DNA of 64,000 nt, from assembly GCF_036226765.1 (NCBI RefSeq), contig NZ_CP109017.1, forward strand, positions 2,557,501-2,621,500, given 5' to 3'. A program made the translations under genes and the position numbers. The stretch comes from Streptomyces sp. NBC_00670. GTDB taxonomy: Bacteria > Actinomycetota > Actinomycetes > Streptomycetales > Streptomycetaceae. Of this stretch, positions 1-9,477 are shown one piece after another; the first letter of the stretch is position 1, and every line of letters begins with the position of its first letter. The notes below the pieces were generated by a model. That model was not told where the DNA came from. It was given only the letters and a program-made list of their open reading frames with translations, and made no database searches.

Positions 1-472
1 CGGCTTCCCGCAGCCCGGCCGGCCCGGCTCCGGCCAGGCCGTCCCGCCGTCGTACGACCAGGGACCGTCGACCTGGACCGCCACCATCGGCCCGGACCGC
101 GAGTACTTCCTGGCGATGATGCAGCGCTCCGGCCCGGAGGCGGCGGGGCTCAACCTGCCCGCCTACTCGCCCGAGCAGCAGCGCACGCTGACCGGCAACC
201 AGATCACGATCGGCCGCCGCCGGCACTCCACCGGCGACACCCCCGACATCGACCTGGCCGTGCCGCCGGAGGACCCGGGCGTCTCGCACCAGCACGCCAT
301 GCTGGTGCAGCAGCCGGACGGCACCTGGGCGGTCGTCGACCAGAACTCGACCAACGGCACCACGGTCAACGGCGGCGAGGAGCCGATCCAGCCGTTCGTA
401 CCGGTCCCGCTGCAGGACGGCGACCGGGTCCACGTCGGCGCCTGGACGACCATCACCGTCCACCGGGGCTGA
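1..472 (+). CDS. FHA-domain protein, C-terminal part (5' truncated by window)
   Basis: The reading frame is open from base 2 and ends at a TGA at 470-472, so the start lies outside the window. The visible 156 residues begin with a Gly/Pro-rich linker, then a short segment around TWTATIGPDREYF, then a forkhead-associated domain: an IGRRR start, a GVSHQHA phosphopeptide-binding turn, and NSTNGTTVNG before the last strands. FHA domains bind phosphothreonine peptides, usually with Ser/Thr kinases. Many Streptomyces proteins with this tail carry an N-terminal zinc ribbon or VWA domain, but that part is not visible here. The domain call is firm; the cellular role is unknown. Confidence 0.85.
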   Translation, partial: GFPQPGRPGSGQAVPPSYDQGPSTWTATIGPDREYFLAMMQRSGPEAAGLNLPAYSPEQQRTLTGNQITIGRRRHSTGDTPDIDLAVPPEDPGVSHQHAMLVQQPDGTWAVVDQNSTNGTTVNGGEEPIQPFVPVPLQDGDRVHVGAWTTITVHRG

Positions 473-537
473 GCGACAGACCCCGTACGGCCGCGCGAAC
501 CCCCAGGGGGCGTGCGGCCGTACGCATGCCTGCCCCC

Positions 538-1500
538 TCAGGGCAGCGGCCAGACGTACGGACCCTCGGGATCGTCCAGCCAGCTCCAGGCACGGTCGCC
601 GTCGACCGTGATCCCGTACCGCTCGCGCGGCGGTTCGCCCTCGCGCTCCCACAGGGCGTACGCCTCCCGCGGGTCGAGGCCGCCGGCCGTCAGCGTGAGC
701 AGGAACCGGAAGAGGTCGTCACCGCGGGCCCGGCGCGGCAGCCCCTCCAACCGCGGGAGCGGCGGCTCGGGCGGTGTGTCACCGCGCAGCGGCACGAAGT
801 AGGCGGGCGTGTCGAGGAAGTGCCCCTCGGCGTGCGCGGCGTCGGCGACCCGGAGGAGGACGAGCCCGGTGGCGAGCGGGGTGAGGATGCGACCGCCGGG
901 GGCGCACTGGGCGAGCCAGGCGCGCGGCACCGACGGCAGCGCGCAGGTCGCGATGATCCGGTCGAAGGGGGCGCGCTCGGGCACCCCGCGCGCCCCGTCG
1001 CCGGTGACGACGGTGGGGTGGTACCCGGCGGCGTCGAGATGCCGGCGGGCCGACTCGGTGATCTCCGGGTCGAGATCGACGGTGGTGACGTGCTCGTCCC
1101 CGAGCCGGTGGGACAGCAGGGCGGCGTTGTACCCGGTACCGGCGCCGATCTCGAGAACGGTGTCGCCGTCCCGCACCCCCAGCTCGACGAGCATGATCGC
1201 CATCAGCGAGGGCTGACTGCTGGAGGACACCAACTCCCCGTCCCGCAGCCGGGTCGCGAGCGGCACGTCCTCGTAGACCCCACGCAACCACCGCTCCCGC
1301 TGCCGGAAGTCGGCGTGCTCCCCCCAACGCCGCTCATAACCACCCCTGACGCCGACGTAGTAGTAAGGCACGAACAAGTGCCGAGGCACCTCGGCGAACG
1401 CCTCCCGCCACTCCGCTTCCCCCTCCCACACCCCCCTCACCCCGATCCCCCGCACCAACTCCCCCCGTGCTTCCCGCGCGAACTCGCCGATTTCACCCAT
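538..1500 (-). CDS. Protein-L-isoaspartate O-methyltransferase-like (Pcm family)
   Basis: This is a SAM-dependent methyltransferase of the PCMT family, which repairs isoaspartyl residues. The glycine-rich SAM motif I is VLEIGAGTGYNAALL, followed by the acidic VDLDP strand and the GDGARG and APFDRIIATCA segments typical of Pcm. A substrate-side SSSSQPSLMA motif precedes it. The frame is open to 1590, but the ATG at 1500 (MGEIGEF) is preferred because upstream residues are low-complexity Arg-rich. About 320 aa, longer than E. coli Pcm (about 208 aa), with a C-terminal extension of roughly 120 residues. It is divergent from the haemoglobin gene at 1623. Some actinobacterial Pcm-like enzymes modify peptides, but no precursor peptide is visible next to it. 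Confidence 0.8.
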   Translation of the reverse strand: MGEIGEFAREARGELVRGIGVRGVWEGEAEWREAFAEVPRHLFVPYYYVGVRGGYERRWGEHADFRQRERWLRGVYEDVPLATRLRDGELVSSSSQPSLMAIMLVELGVRDGDTVLEIGAGTGYNAALLSHRLGDEHVTTVDLDPEITESARRHLDAAGYHPTVVTGDGARGVPERAPFDRIIATCALPSVPRAWLAQCAPGGRILTPLATGLVLLRVADAAHAEGHFLDTPAYFVPLRGDTPPEPPLPRLEGLPRRARGDDLFRFLLTLTAGGLDPREAYALWEREGEPPRERYGITVDGDRAWSWLDDPEGPYVWPLP

Positions 1501-1622
1501 ACATCCACTGTTCCACTCCGCGCCGTGCAAGGGACGCGGGGCTGTACCGGATCTGCGGCTCCGCCGCGCGGGCGCGAAAACCACCCCCACGGACCACCCG
1601 CCCCGTCTGAGACCATGGACCC

Positions 1623-2027
1623 GTGAATGACAACCCGCGCGACACGCTTCAGGAGCAGACCTTCTACGAGCAGGTCGGCGGGGAGGACACCTTCCGCCGC
1701 CTCGTCCACCGCTTCTACGAGGGCGTAGCCGCAGACCCCCTGCTCCGCCCCATGTACCCCGAGGAGGACCTCGGCCCCGCCGAGGAACGCCTCACCCTCT
1801 TCCTCATCCAGTACTGGGGTGGCCCCACCACGTACAGCCAGCGCCGCGGCCACCCCCGCCTCCGCATGCGCCACGTCCCCTTCACCGTCGACCGCGCCGC
1901 CCACGACGCCTGGCTGAAGCACATGCGCGACGCCCTGGACGACCTCGCCCTCCCCGAGGAACACGACCGCACGATGTGGAAGTACCTGACCTACGCCGCG
2001 GCCACGATGATCAACACCCCCGGCTGA
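1623..2027 (+). CDS. glbO: Group II truncated haemoglobin (trHbO)
   Basis: A 134-residue globin of the 2-over-2 fold, starting at GTG. It has FYEQVGGEDTFRRLVHRFY (helices A-B, with the B10 Tyr pair), FLIQYWGGP (E helix), the proximal-histidine region LRMRHVPF (F8 His) and AHDAWLKHM with the conserved G8 Trp. Group II proteins bind O2 and NO and are proposed to act in oxygen chemistry or nitric oxide detoxification. Length matches the family (about 130 aa). The gene stands alone, divergent from the methyltransferase. The stop codon lies inside a short tandem repeat. Confidence 0.9.
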   Translation: MNDNPRDTLQEQTFYEQVGGEDTFRRLVHRFYEGVAADPLLRPMYPEEDLGPAEERLTLFLIQYWGGPTTYSQRRGHPRLRMRHVPFTVDRAAHDAWLKHMRDALDDLALPEEHDRTMWKYLTYAAATMINTPG

Positions 2028-2066
2028 GACCGACCTGAGACCGGCTGAGACCGGCTGAGACCTGCT
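2021..2066. repeat. 10-bp imperfect tandem repeat over the glbO stop codon
   Basis: Four to five copies of a cggctgagac-like decamer run through the stop codon (2025-2027) and just beyond. One copy has diverged (cgacctgaga). Every copy contains TGA, so the frame is stopped repeatedly. Probably replication slippage; no function is evident. Confidence 0.6.
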
Positions 2067-2075
2067 GACGCGCGC

Positions 2076-2107
2076 ATTCCGGTCACCCCTCCCCGTATTC
2101 CGGTCAC
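2076..2107. promoter_or_regulatory. Direct repeat ATTCCGGTCAC x2, possible operator upstream of the ABC operon
   Basis: Two exact 11-bp copies at 2076-2086 and 2097-2107 are spaced 21 bp start to start, which places them on the same DNA face two helical turns apart. They lie about 100 bp before the first FtsX permease. This spacing is typical of response-regulator or other direct-repeat binders. The assignment is inference; no regulator gene is adjacent. Confidence 0.35.
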
Positions 2108-2203
2108 GATCCGATCAATCCCGCACCACACCGCCTTACCCCCGCCCACCCTCCTCTGCGAACATCACCAGGAACGAGGGACGATCACAGGGCGGGGGGC
2201 CGG

Positions 2204-5200
2204 GTGACAGCGCTGGTGCTACTGCGCGCACGCGCGCACCGCCTGCTGCTCACGGCAGCCCTGCTCACCGTCGCGCTGACCACGGCCGTACTGGCCACCC
2301 TCACCGCCTACTCCGGCGCCCTCGGCGACGCGTCCCTGCGCCACGCCCTCGCCGACCCCGCGACCGCCGGTGAGGCCGCGCTGACCGTCAAGGCCGAGGT
2401 CCCGGCGGACCGGCGCGCGGCGGCGGACGACGCGGTCCGCGCGGGCGCCCGGCGCACGTTCGACGGGCTCCCGGTGACCGTCCACACCCTGGTGCGCTCG
2501 GGCCCGTACGCGCTCCCCCGCGCCCTCCGCACAGGCACACCCGCTTCCTCCGACGGAAACAGGACCACCGCCACCGAGGCGAAGGACAAGGCCAAGACCG
2601 ACGGCGAGGACGACCCCGACCTCACCTTCTTCGCGGCCCTGGACCGCGCCCAGATCCGCTTCACCACCGGCCGCGCTCCCTCCGGCGGGGCCCCGCCCGG
2701 CACCGTCGAGGCCGCCCTCCCCCGCTCCGCCGCCGACCGCCTGGGGCTCGGACCCGGCGACCGGCTCACCGTCACCGACCGCCTGGACGGCCCGCCCGTC
2801 CACGTCCGGATCACCGGCCTCTACCGCCCGACCAGCCCCGACGCCCCCTACTGGCGCCTGGACGACCTCGGCGGCCGCGGGGTGGGCACCGTCTCCTTCA
2901 CCACCTACGGCCCCCTCCTGACCGCCCCCGGCGTGCTCACCTCGGACGCGGTCAGCTCCGGCACCACCGCCTGGCTGGCGAGGGCCGACTACTCCGCCGT
3001 GCGCACCGGCGACATCGGCCGGCTGCGCGACGCGGCCGGCGCGGGCCCGCGCACGCTGCGCAAGGCCGCCGCCCTGAACGGCACGACCGCGGTGAGCACC
3101 TCGCTGCCGGACGTCCTCGACCGGGTGGAGCGCGCGCTGCTCGTGGCGCGTTCGACGCTGCTGATCGTCGCCCTGCAACTGGTGCTCCTCGCCGGGTACG
3201 CGCTGCTGCTCGTCGCCGGTCTGCTGAGCGCCGGACGTGCCGACGAGACCCGGCTGCTGCGCGCCCGCGGGGCCTCGCGGGGCCGGGTGGCGGGCCTCGC
3301 GGCCCTGGAGGCGCTGCTCCTCGCGCTGCCCGCCGCCGTCTGCGCCCCGCTGCTCGCGGGTCCGCTGACCGGGCTGCTGTCGGGTCAGGGGTCCCTGTCC
3401 CGGATCGGGCTGCGTCCGGAGGCCTCGGTGGGGGACCCCGGGGTGTGGCTGGTGGCGGGCGCGGTCGCGCTGGGGTGCGCGCTCGCGGTGACCGGGCCGG
3501 CGCTCACCACCGCGTCCGGCACGTCCGCGGGGCGCGCGCGTGCGCTGCCCGCCCCCGTGCGCGCCGGTGCGGACCTCGGGCTGCTGGCCGTCGCCGGGGT
3601 GGCGTACTGGCAGCTGGACCGACGCGCCGGCGGTGCCGTGAGCGACGACGGCACGGGGGCTCTCGGCATCGATCCACTGCTGGTCGCGGCGCCCGCGCTG
3701 GCGCTGCTCGCCGGGACCGTACTGACCCTGCGGCTGCTGCCGCCGGTGGCCCGGCTCGCGGAGCGCCGCGCGGCCGGCGGACGGGGGCTGCCCGCGGCGC
3801 TGGCGGGCTGGCAGTTCAGCCGCCGCCCGGGGCGCGGCGCGGGGCCCGTCCTGCTGCTGGTGCTCGCCGTGGCCCTGGGTCTGCTCGGCATCGGCCAGGC
3901 CGCCTCCTGGAGCCGTTCGCAGGACGACCAGGCCGACTTCCGCGCGGGCGCCCCGGTGCGCGTGACCCTGACCGGGGAGGGCTCGCTGGGGGAGTCGGGG
4001 GACTTCGCCGCGCTCCCCGGCGTGCGCGACGCCGCCCCCGCCGTACGCACCACCGTGCCCCTCTCGGGCGACCGCACCGCGACCGTGCTGGCCCTGGACA
4101 CCGCGCACGCCGCCGACACGGTCCTGCTCCGCCCCGACCTGTCCCCCCGCCCGTCCGGCACCCCCCTGACCGGCCTCGCCCCGAAGACGCCCGTCGTCGC
4201 CGGCACCCGGCTGCCGAAGGGCACCGCCGGGCTGCGCCTGGTGCTGCGGCTGCGCAGCGACCCGCCCGCCGACGCCGGCACCACCGCCGACGTCCGCGCC
4301 ACCGTGACCGACGGCTACGGCACCCCGTACCCACTGCCGGCCGGCGCGCTCCCGGCCGACGGGCGCCCCCACGAGGTCCTCCTCGACGTGTCCGGGGCGG
4401 CCGGTCCACTCAACCTGGACGAGCTGGAGCTGACCGTGCCGCAGCCGGCCGGCACCGCCCAGCGGCAGACGTTCACCGTCGAGCGGCTGACCGCCGTCGC
4501 CGCCGACGGCACCACGAGCCGCCCGCCGCTCGCCGCCTCCTGGACGGCCGGCTCCCGCACGGACGGCACCACCGCCACCGCCGACGCCCGCAACCGCCCC
4601 GCTCCCCCGCACGTGCGCCGCCCGTCGGACGGCTCGATCGCGGTGCGGTACGGCACCGGGTTCGTGCCGCCCCGGCTCACCTGGGTGACCGGCTCGCTGA
4701 CCGTCCGGCTGCGGGCGGCGCGGCCGGAGGCGCCGGAGGTGACCGGCGTCGCCACGGACCGCTTCCTGGACGCGGCGGGCGCCCGGCGCGGCGACCGCGT
4801 CGACGTGCAGTTCGCCGGCGCCACCGTCCCGGTGCGCATCGTGGGCACGACGAAGGCCCTCCCGACGACCGGAACGGCCGCCTCCGGCACGTCCGCCGCC
4901 TTGGGGCGGGGCGACAAGGCCGACGGCGGCGCCCTCCTCGTCGACCTGCGCGCCGTGAACGACGTCCTCCAGGACCGGTACGGGCAGAGCGCGCAGCCCA
5001 CCGAGTGGTGGCTGCGGCCCGCCCCGGGCGCCGCAGCCGGGGTGGCCACCACGCTGCGGGAGCGTCCGGAGCTGACGCCCTCGCAGGTCGTCGTCCGCGA
5101 CGAGATCGCGGCCGAACTGCGCGACGACCCCTTCGGCGTGGGCCCGCAGGCGGCGTTCGCCGCGGCCGCCGTGGTGGCGGCGGCGCTGGCCGCGGTCGGC

Positions 5201-5566
5201 TTCGCGGTGAGCACGGCGGGGGCGCTGCGGGAGCGCGGCACGGAGTTCGCCGTCCTGCGCGCGCTGGGCACCCCGCGCCGGCAACTGGCCCGGCTCGTCG
5301 CCGCCGAACAGGGGCTGCTGGTGGCGCTGGGGCTGGCGGTGGGCACCGCCCTGGGCACGGTCCTCACCCGCGCCGTGGTCCCGCTGATCGTGCTGACCTC
5401 GGGCGCCGCCCGCCCCCTGCCGGACGTCCTGGTACGGCTCCCCGTCTCCCGGGCGGTCCTCCTGCTCGCCGTGGTGGCCGCCGCGCCGGTCGCCCTCACG
5501 GTCCACCTGTCCCTGCGCCGCCGCCCGCACCCGGCGGCCTCCCTGCGCCGCCAAGGGGGCGAGTGA
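2204..5566 (+). CDS. Large FtsX-family ABC permease (first of the pair)
   Basis: A 1120-residue membrane protein starting at GTG. An N-terminal membrane anchor (about residues 8-32) is followed by a long extracytoplasmic domain. Then comes a first FtsX-type block with several hydrophobic segments and the LLRARGASRGRVAG loop (about 310-470). A second periplasmic region leads to a C-terminal FtsX block (about 985-1115) with FAVLRALGTPRRQLARL. This is the duplicated FtsX (MacB/LolC-like) arrangement common in actinobacteria. It is followed after one base by a second permease and then the ATPase, so one operon probably encodes an ABC machine that exports or extracts lipids, peptides or antibiotics. 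The substrate cannot be told from sequence. Confidence 0.85.
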   Translation: MTALVLLRARAHRLLLTAALLTVALTTAVLATLTAYSGALGDASLRHALADPATAGEAALTVKAEVPADRRAAADDAVRAGARRTFDGLPVTVHTLVRSGPYALPRALRTGTPASSDGNRTTATEAKDKAKTDGEDDPDLTFFAALDRAQIRFTTGRAPSGGAPPGTVEAALPRSAADRLGLGPGDRLTVTDRLDGPPVHVRITGLYRPTSPDAPYWRLDDLGGRGVGTVSFTTYGPLLTAPGVLTSDAVSSGTTAWLARADYSAVRTGDIGRLRDAAGAGPRTLRKAAALNGTTAVSTSLPDVLDRVERALLVARSTLLIVALQLVLLAGYALLLVAGLLSAGRADETRLLRARGASRGRVAGLAALEALLLALPAAVCAPLLAGPLTGLLSGQGSLSRIGLRPEASVGDPGVWLVAGAVALGCALAVTGPALTTASGTSAGRARALPAPVRAGADLGLLAVAGVAYWQLDRRAGGAVSDDGTGALGIDPLLVAAPALALLAGTVLTLRLLPPVARLAERRAAGGRGLPAALAGWQFSRRPGRGAGPVLLLVLAVALGLLGIGQAASWSRSQDDQADFRAGAPVRVTLTGEGSLGESGDFAALPGVRDAAPAVRTTVPLSGDRTATVLALDTAHAADTVLLRPDLSPRPSGTPLTGLAPKTPVVAGTRLPKGTAGLRLVLRLRSDPPADAGTTADVRATVTDGYGTPYPLPAGALPADGRPHEVLLDVSGAAGPLNLDELELTVPQPAGTAQRQTFTVERLTAVAADGTTSRPPLAASWTAGSRTDGTTATADARNRPAPPHVRRPSDGSIAVRYGTGFVPPRLTWVTGSLTVRLRAARPEAPEVTGVATDRFLDAAGARRGDRVDVQFAGATVPVRIVGTTKALPTTGTAASGTSAALGRGDKADGGALLVDLRAVNDVLQDRYGQSAQPTEWWLRPAPGAAAGVATTLRERPELTPSQVVVRDEIAAELRDDPFGVGPQAAFAAAAVVAAALAAVGFAVSTAGALRERGTEFAVLRALGTPRRQLARLVAAEQGLLVALGLAVGTALGTVLTRAVVPLIVLTSGAARPLPDVLVRLPVSRAVLLLAVVAAAPVALTVHLSLRRRPHPAASLRRQGGE

Positions 5567-5567
5567 C

Positions 5568-8321
5568 ATGCGCCCGTACCGTCGCGGGAACCGGGTCGTC
5601 GCCCCCTGGGTGCGGACCCGGCTGCGCGTGGCGCCCGGGGTCGCGGCCGGGCTCGCCGTCCTGGTGGCCGTCACCGCGTTCCTCGCCGCCGTGTGCCCGC
5701 GCGTCGTGGACCGGGCGGAGGACGCCGGGCTGCGGCGGGCCGTCGCCGAGGCCGGGGCCCGGCGCACCACCGTCCAGCTGTGGGCGCCGCAGCCCCGCGT
5801 CGAGAGCGCGCGCGAGCGGCGCGAGTCGGCGCTGCGCCCCGGCGCCCTGCGCCGGCAGTACGCCACCGTCCTCGACGAGGTCCGCCGGCCCCTCGCGGCC
5901 GACCGCGCGCAGTCCTCGTACGGGGTGCGCACCGCGACGCCCCTGGCGGTACCCGACGCCTGGCTGCCCCGGCCCGACCGGCTTCCGCCGCGCATGGTAC
6001 TGGCCGCCCAGAACGACCTCGCCGGCCACGCCCGGCTGCGTTCGGGACGGCTGCCCCGCACCACCGGCACGGTGACCGCGACGACCGCCGCCGTCGAGGC
6101 CGCCGTCACCACCGAGACCGCCGCCCGGCTGCGGATCGAGGCGGGCTCGGTGCTCCACGTCCCCGGCGCGGACCGCGCCCCGCTGACCGTGCGCGTCACC
6201 GGCATCGTCGCGCCCCGGCGGTCGGACGGCGCCTACTGGGCGGCCCAGCCGCTGCTGCACTCGCCTTCTCTCGTCCGGGACGGCGTCTCGCCCGACGCCC
6301 CCACCTACTGGCTCGGCGCGCTGCTGCTGCCGCCGGGGGCCGCGCCCGCGATGCTCGGCACGGCCGGCAACCCCGTGCGCTACTGGCAGGTGGCACCCGA
6401 CCTCACCACCGCGCCCGCGCACGCGCTGCCGGCCCTGCGCTCCGCCGTCGCCGCCCTGGAGAGCGGCCCGGGCCTCGGCCGCATCCGGGACGCCGTCGAC
6501 CCGGCCCTCGACGCCGAGACCGACCTCGACGACGTCCTCGACGACTACGACGGCCTCCGCTCCCGCATCGCCCCGCTCGTCTCCGTCGCCGCCCTGGGCA
6601 CCGGCACGATCGCCGTCGTCGTCCTGCTGATGGCGGGCGGCCTCGCCGCGGACCGCCGCCGCGCCGAACTGTCCCTGCTGCGCGCCCGCGGCGCCTCCCT
6701 GCCCGGCCTCACCGGACGGCTGCTGGCCGAGACGGCGGTGGTGGCGCTGCCCGCCGGCGCGCTGGGGCTGGCGGCGGCACTGTGGGCCGTCCCGCACGGC
6801 CGGACGGCGTACGCGGTGGCGGCGGCCGGTGCCGTCACCCTGCTGGCCTGCGCCGCGCTCCCGCTGCGCGCGGCCGCCCGGCACCGCACGGCCCACCTGC
6901 GCACGGCCCGCGAGGACGTGGTCTCCGTACGCCCCTCCCGGCGCCGCACGGTCGCCGAGCTCACCCTGCTGGTGCTGGCCGCCGGCGCGGTGGAGGCGCT
7001 GCGCCGGCGGGGCACCTCGGGCGCGCCCGGCACCCGGGGCGACGAGCTGGTCTCCCTGGCGCCCGTGCTCGTCGGGGTGATCGCCGCCCTGGTGCTGGTA
7101 CGGCTGCACCCGCTGCCGCTGCGCCTGCTGACCCGGGCGGCGGGCCGGCTGCGGGGCGCGGTCGGCCCGCTCGCGCTGGCCCGGGCGAGTCGCACCTCCG
7201 TCTCCGCCGTCCTGCCGCTGCTCGCCCTGCTGACCGCGCTGACCACGGCCGCCTTCGGCGGTTCGGTGACCGCCGGGATCGACGCCGCCCGGGACCACGC
7301 CGCCCTCCTGGCCACCGGCGCGGACGCCCGCGTGGAGGCGGCGGACACGCTGCGGGCCGGTGCGGCGCGGCGGGTGCGCGGAGTGCCGGGCGTCGAGGAG
7401 GTCACCACGGCGGCCGTCGCCCGCGGGGCGAAGCCGCACGACGGTCCGGAGACCGTGCCCCTGGCCGCGGTGTCCCCGACCGCCTATGCCCGGCTGGCCG
7501 GCCGCGTGCATCTGGGCGCCTTCCCGGCCGACGCGCTGGCGGCATCGCGTGAAGCCCAGCGCTCGGCGCCGCTCCCCGCGCTGGCCTCTCCCGCCGTCGC
7601 CCACCGCTACGGCAGGGCCCCTTTCCCGGTGCGCCTGGAGGACGGCAGCCACGTCACCGTACGGATCACGCTGGTGCGCGCGGCGACCCCGGCCGTGACC
7701 GGCACGGAGTTCCTCGTCGTCGACCGCTCCGGACTCCCCCCGGCCGCCGTCCGCCCGACCACCCTCCTCGTCACCGGCTCCCACCTCGACCCGGCAGCGC
7801 TGCGCCGGGCGGCGGGCGGCTCCCCGGGTGTCCAGGTCCGCGCGCGGGAACGCGCCGCCTACGCCCACTCGCCCCTCCAGACGGGCGCCGAGCACCTCTA
7901 CACGGCGGCGGTCGCGGCCGGTGCCGGCTACGCCGTCCTCGCCCTGCTGCTCGCCCTGGTCCGCGCCGCCCCCGAGCGCACCGCGCTGCTGGCCCGGCTG
8001 CGCACCATGGGCCTCACCCGCGCCCAGGGCCGCCGTCTGCTGATCCTGGAGTCGCTGCCCCAGGCCGTCCTCGCCGCGGCGGGCGGCACGCTGACGGGCT
8101 GGGCGGCCGTCCGGCTCCTCTCCCCCGGCATCGACCTGGCGACCCTCGCCCTGGCCGCCCGGGGCACCACCGACACCGCGCACCTGCGCACCGACCCGGC
8201 GTCCCTGCTGCTGCCGGCCCTCGCCGTACTGCTCCTGACGGTCGCCGTCGCCGCCCTCCAGGCCTGGGCGACGGGGCGGCGCGGCTCGGTACGGGAACTG
8301 CGGGCGGGAGAGCGCGCATGA
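5568..8321 (+). CDS. FtsX-family ABC permease (second of the pair)
   Basis: A 917-residue permease whose ATG lies one base after the previous stop. An N-terminal transmembrane segment precedes a large extracytoplasmic region. The FtsX block (about residues 330-450) contains AELSLLRARGASLPGLTGR, a loop almost identical to that of the upstream partner. Further hydrophobic helices lie around 490-570, and a terminal block (about 770-905) contains LLARLRTMGLTRAQGRRL. The two permeases probably form a heterodimer. The stop overlaps the ATPase start by four bases, implying translational coupling. Confidence 0.85.
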   Translation: MRPYRRGNRVVAPWVRTRLRVAPGVAAGLAVLVAVTAFLAAVCPRVVDRAEDAGLRRAVAEAGARRTTVQLWAPQPRVESARERRESALRPGALRRQYATVLDEVRRPLAADRAQSSYGVRTATPLAVPDAWLPRPDRLPPRMVLAAQNDLAGHARLRSGRLPRTTGTVTATTAAVEAAVTTETAARLRIEAGSVLHVPGADRAPLTVRVTGIVAPRRSDGAYWAAQPLLHSPSLVRDGVSPDAPTYWLGALLLPPGAAPAMLGTAGNPVRYWQVAPDLTTAPAHALPALRSAVAALESGPGLGRIRDAVDPALDAETDLDDVLDDYDGLRSRIAPLVSVAALGTGTIAVVVLLMAGGLAADRRRAELSLLRARGASLPGLTGRLLAETAVVALPAGALGLAAALWAVPHGRTAYAVAAAGAVTLLACAALPLRAAARHRTAHLRTAREDVVSVRPSRRRTVAELTLLVLAAGAVEALRRRGTSGAPGTRGDELVSLAPVLVGVIAALVLVRLHPLPLRLLTRAAGRLRGAVGPLALARASRTSVSAVLPLLALLTALTTAAFGGSVTAGIDAARDHAALLATGADARVEAADTLRAGAARRVRGVPGVEEVTTAAVARGAKPHDGPETVPLAAVSPTAYARLAGRVHLGAFPADALAASREAQRSAPLPALASPAVAHRYGRAPFPVRLEDGSHVTVRITLVRAATPAVTGTEFLVVDRSGLPPAAVRPTTLLVTGSHLDPAALRRAAGGSPGVQVRARERAAYAHSPLQTGAEHLYTAAVAAGAGYAVLALLLALVRAAPERTALLARLRTMGLTRAQGRRLLILESLPQAVLAAAGGTLTGWAAVRLLSPGIDLATLALAARGTTDTAHLRTDPASLLLPALAVLLLTVAVAALQAWATGRRGSVRELRAGERA

Positions 8322-9394
8322 ACACCACCGGCGGGAGGCCCCCGATGACCACCGACTCCGAAACCACCGGCAGCAGGCACCCGGCGGCCCCCGGTCCCCA
8401 GGCCGGCGACCCCACGCTCGCCGACCTGGCGGACCGCGTCCGCGCGGACCGGGCGCGGCCCGCCTACGGCCACGACGCGCTGATCACCTGCGACCGCCTG
8501 GTGCGCGTCTTCTCCGCCGACGGCGTCGAGGTGCAGGCCCTGCAGGGGCTCGACCTCCTCGTGCGCGAGGGCGAGCTGATGGCGCTGGTCGGCGCCTCCG
8601 GCAGCGGCAAGTCCACCCTGATGAACATCCTGGCCGGGCTCGACACCCCGACCGCCGGCGCGGCCCGCGTCGCCGGGCAGGACCTGCTGACCATGACCGC
8701 CGGGGACCGGCTGCGCTACCGCCGGGACACCGTCGGCTTCGTGTGGCAGCAGACCTCCCGCAATCTGCTCCCCTATCTGACGGCCGCACAGAACGTGGCG
8801 CTCCCGCTGCGGCTGACCGGCCGCCCGGCCGGTGTGCGCGGTCCCCGGGCCCGCCGCCGCGCCCGCACGGAACGCGCCCTGGAACTGCTGGACCTGCTCG
8901 GCGTCGCCGACTGCCGCGACCGCCGCCCGCACCAGATGTCCGGCGGCCAGCAGCAGCGGGTCGCCATCGCGGTCGCCCTGGTCAACTCCCCCGCCGTGCT
9001 CCTCGCCGACGAGCCCACCGGCGAACTCGACTCGGGCACCGCCGAGCAGATCTTCGCCGCGTTCCGCACCGCCAACGAGTCCCTCGGCACCACCGTCGTG
9101 ATCGTCACCCACGACCAGGCGGTGGCCAGCGAGGTCCGCCGCACGGTCGCCATCCGCGACGGCCGTACGTCCACGGAGGTGCTGCGCCGCACGGAGGTGG
9201 ACGCGGCCACCGGTCGGGAGGCGGTGGTGGCCCGCGAGTACGCGATGCTGGACCGCGCCGGCCGGCTCCAGCTGCCCGCCGACTACACCGAGGCCCTCGG
9301 CATGCGCGACCGGGTCGCCCTGGAACTGGAACCGGACCACATCACCGTCCGCCCGGACGACACGGCCCGGGACCCGGGCCCGGACCACGGCTGA
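8318..9394 (+). CDS. ABC transporter ATP-binding protein (MacB/LolD type)
   Basis: A 358-residue ATPase whose ATG overlaps the upstream stop (ATGA). It has Walker A GASGSGKST (about residue 92), a Q-loop WQQTSRN, the signature MSGGQQQRVAIAVAL, Walker B VLLADEPTGELD, and a switch His in VIVTHD. The core is followed by an extension of about 90 residues (AMLDRAGRLQLPADYTEALGM) seen in actinobacterial homologues paired with FtsX permeases. A second ATG at 8345 could also serve. It energises the two permeases of the same operon. Confidence 0.9.
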   Translation: MNTTGGRPPMTTDSETTGSRHPAAPGPQAGDPTLADLADRVRADRARPAYGHDALITCDRLVRVFSADGVEVQALQGLDLLVREGELMALVGASGSGKSTLMNILAGLDTPTAGAARVAGQDLLTMTAGDRLRYRRDTVGFVWQQTSRNLLPYLTAAQNVALPLRLTGRPAGVRGPRARRRARTERALELLDLLGVADCRDRRPHQMSGGQQQRVAIAVALVNSPAVLLADEPTGELDSGTAEQIFAAFRTANESLGTTVVIVTHDQAVASEVRRTVAIRDGRTSTEVLRRTEVDAATGREAVVAREYAMLDRAGRLQLPADYTEALGMRDRVALELEPDHITVRPDDTARDPGPDHG

Positions 9395-9477
9395 CCGGCC
9401 GCGTCTCTTCCCCCGGCCCGCGGGCCGGTCGGTCGGCCGGCGCGCGCCGGCGTCCGGCCCGTCCCTTGCCCGTCCCG

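Noticed and set aside
2219..6205. A 1328-codon open frame on the minus strand
   Set aside because: It lies opposite the two FtsX genes. Its translation is Arg/Gly/Gln-rich with no domain, as expected of antisense frames in high-GC DNA. The plus-strand frame has clear permease motifs.
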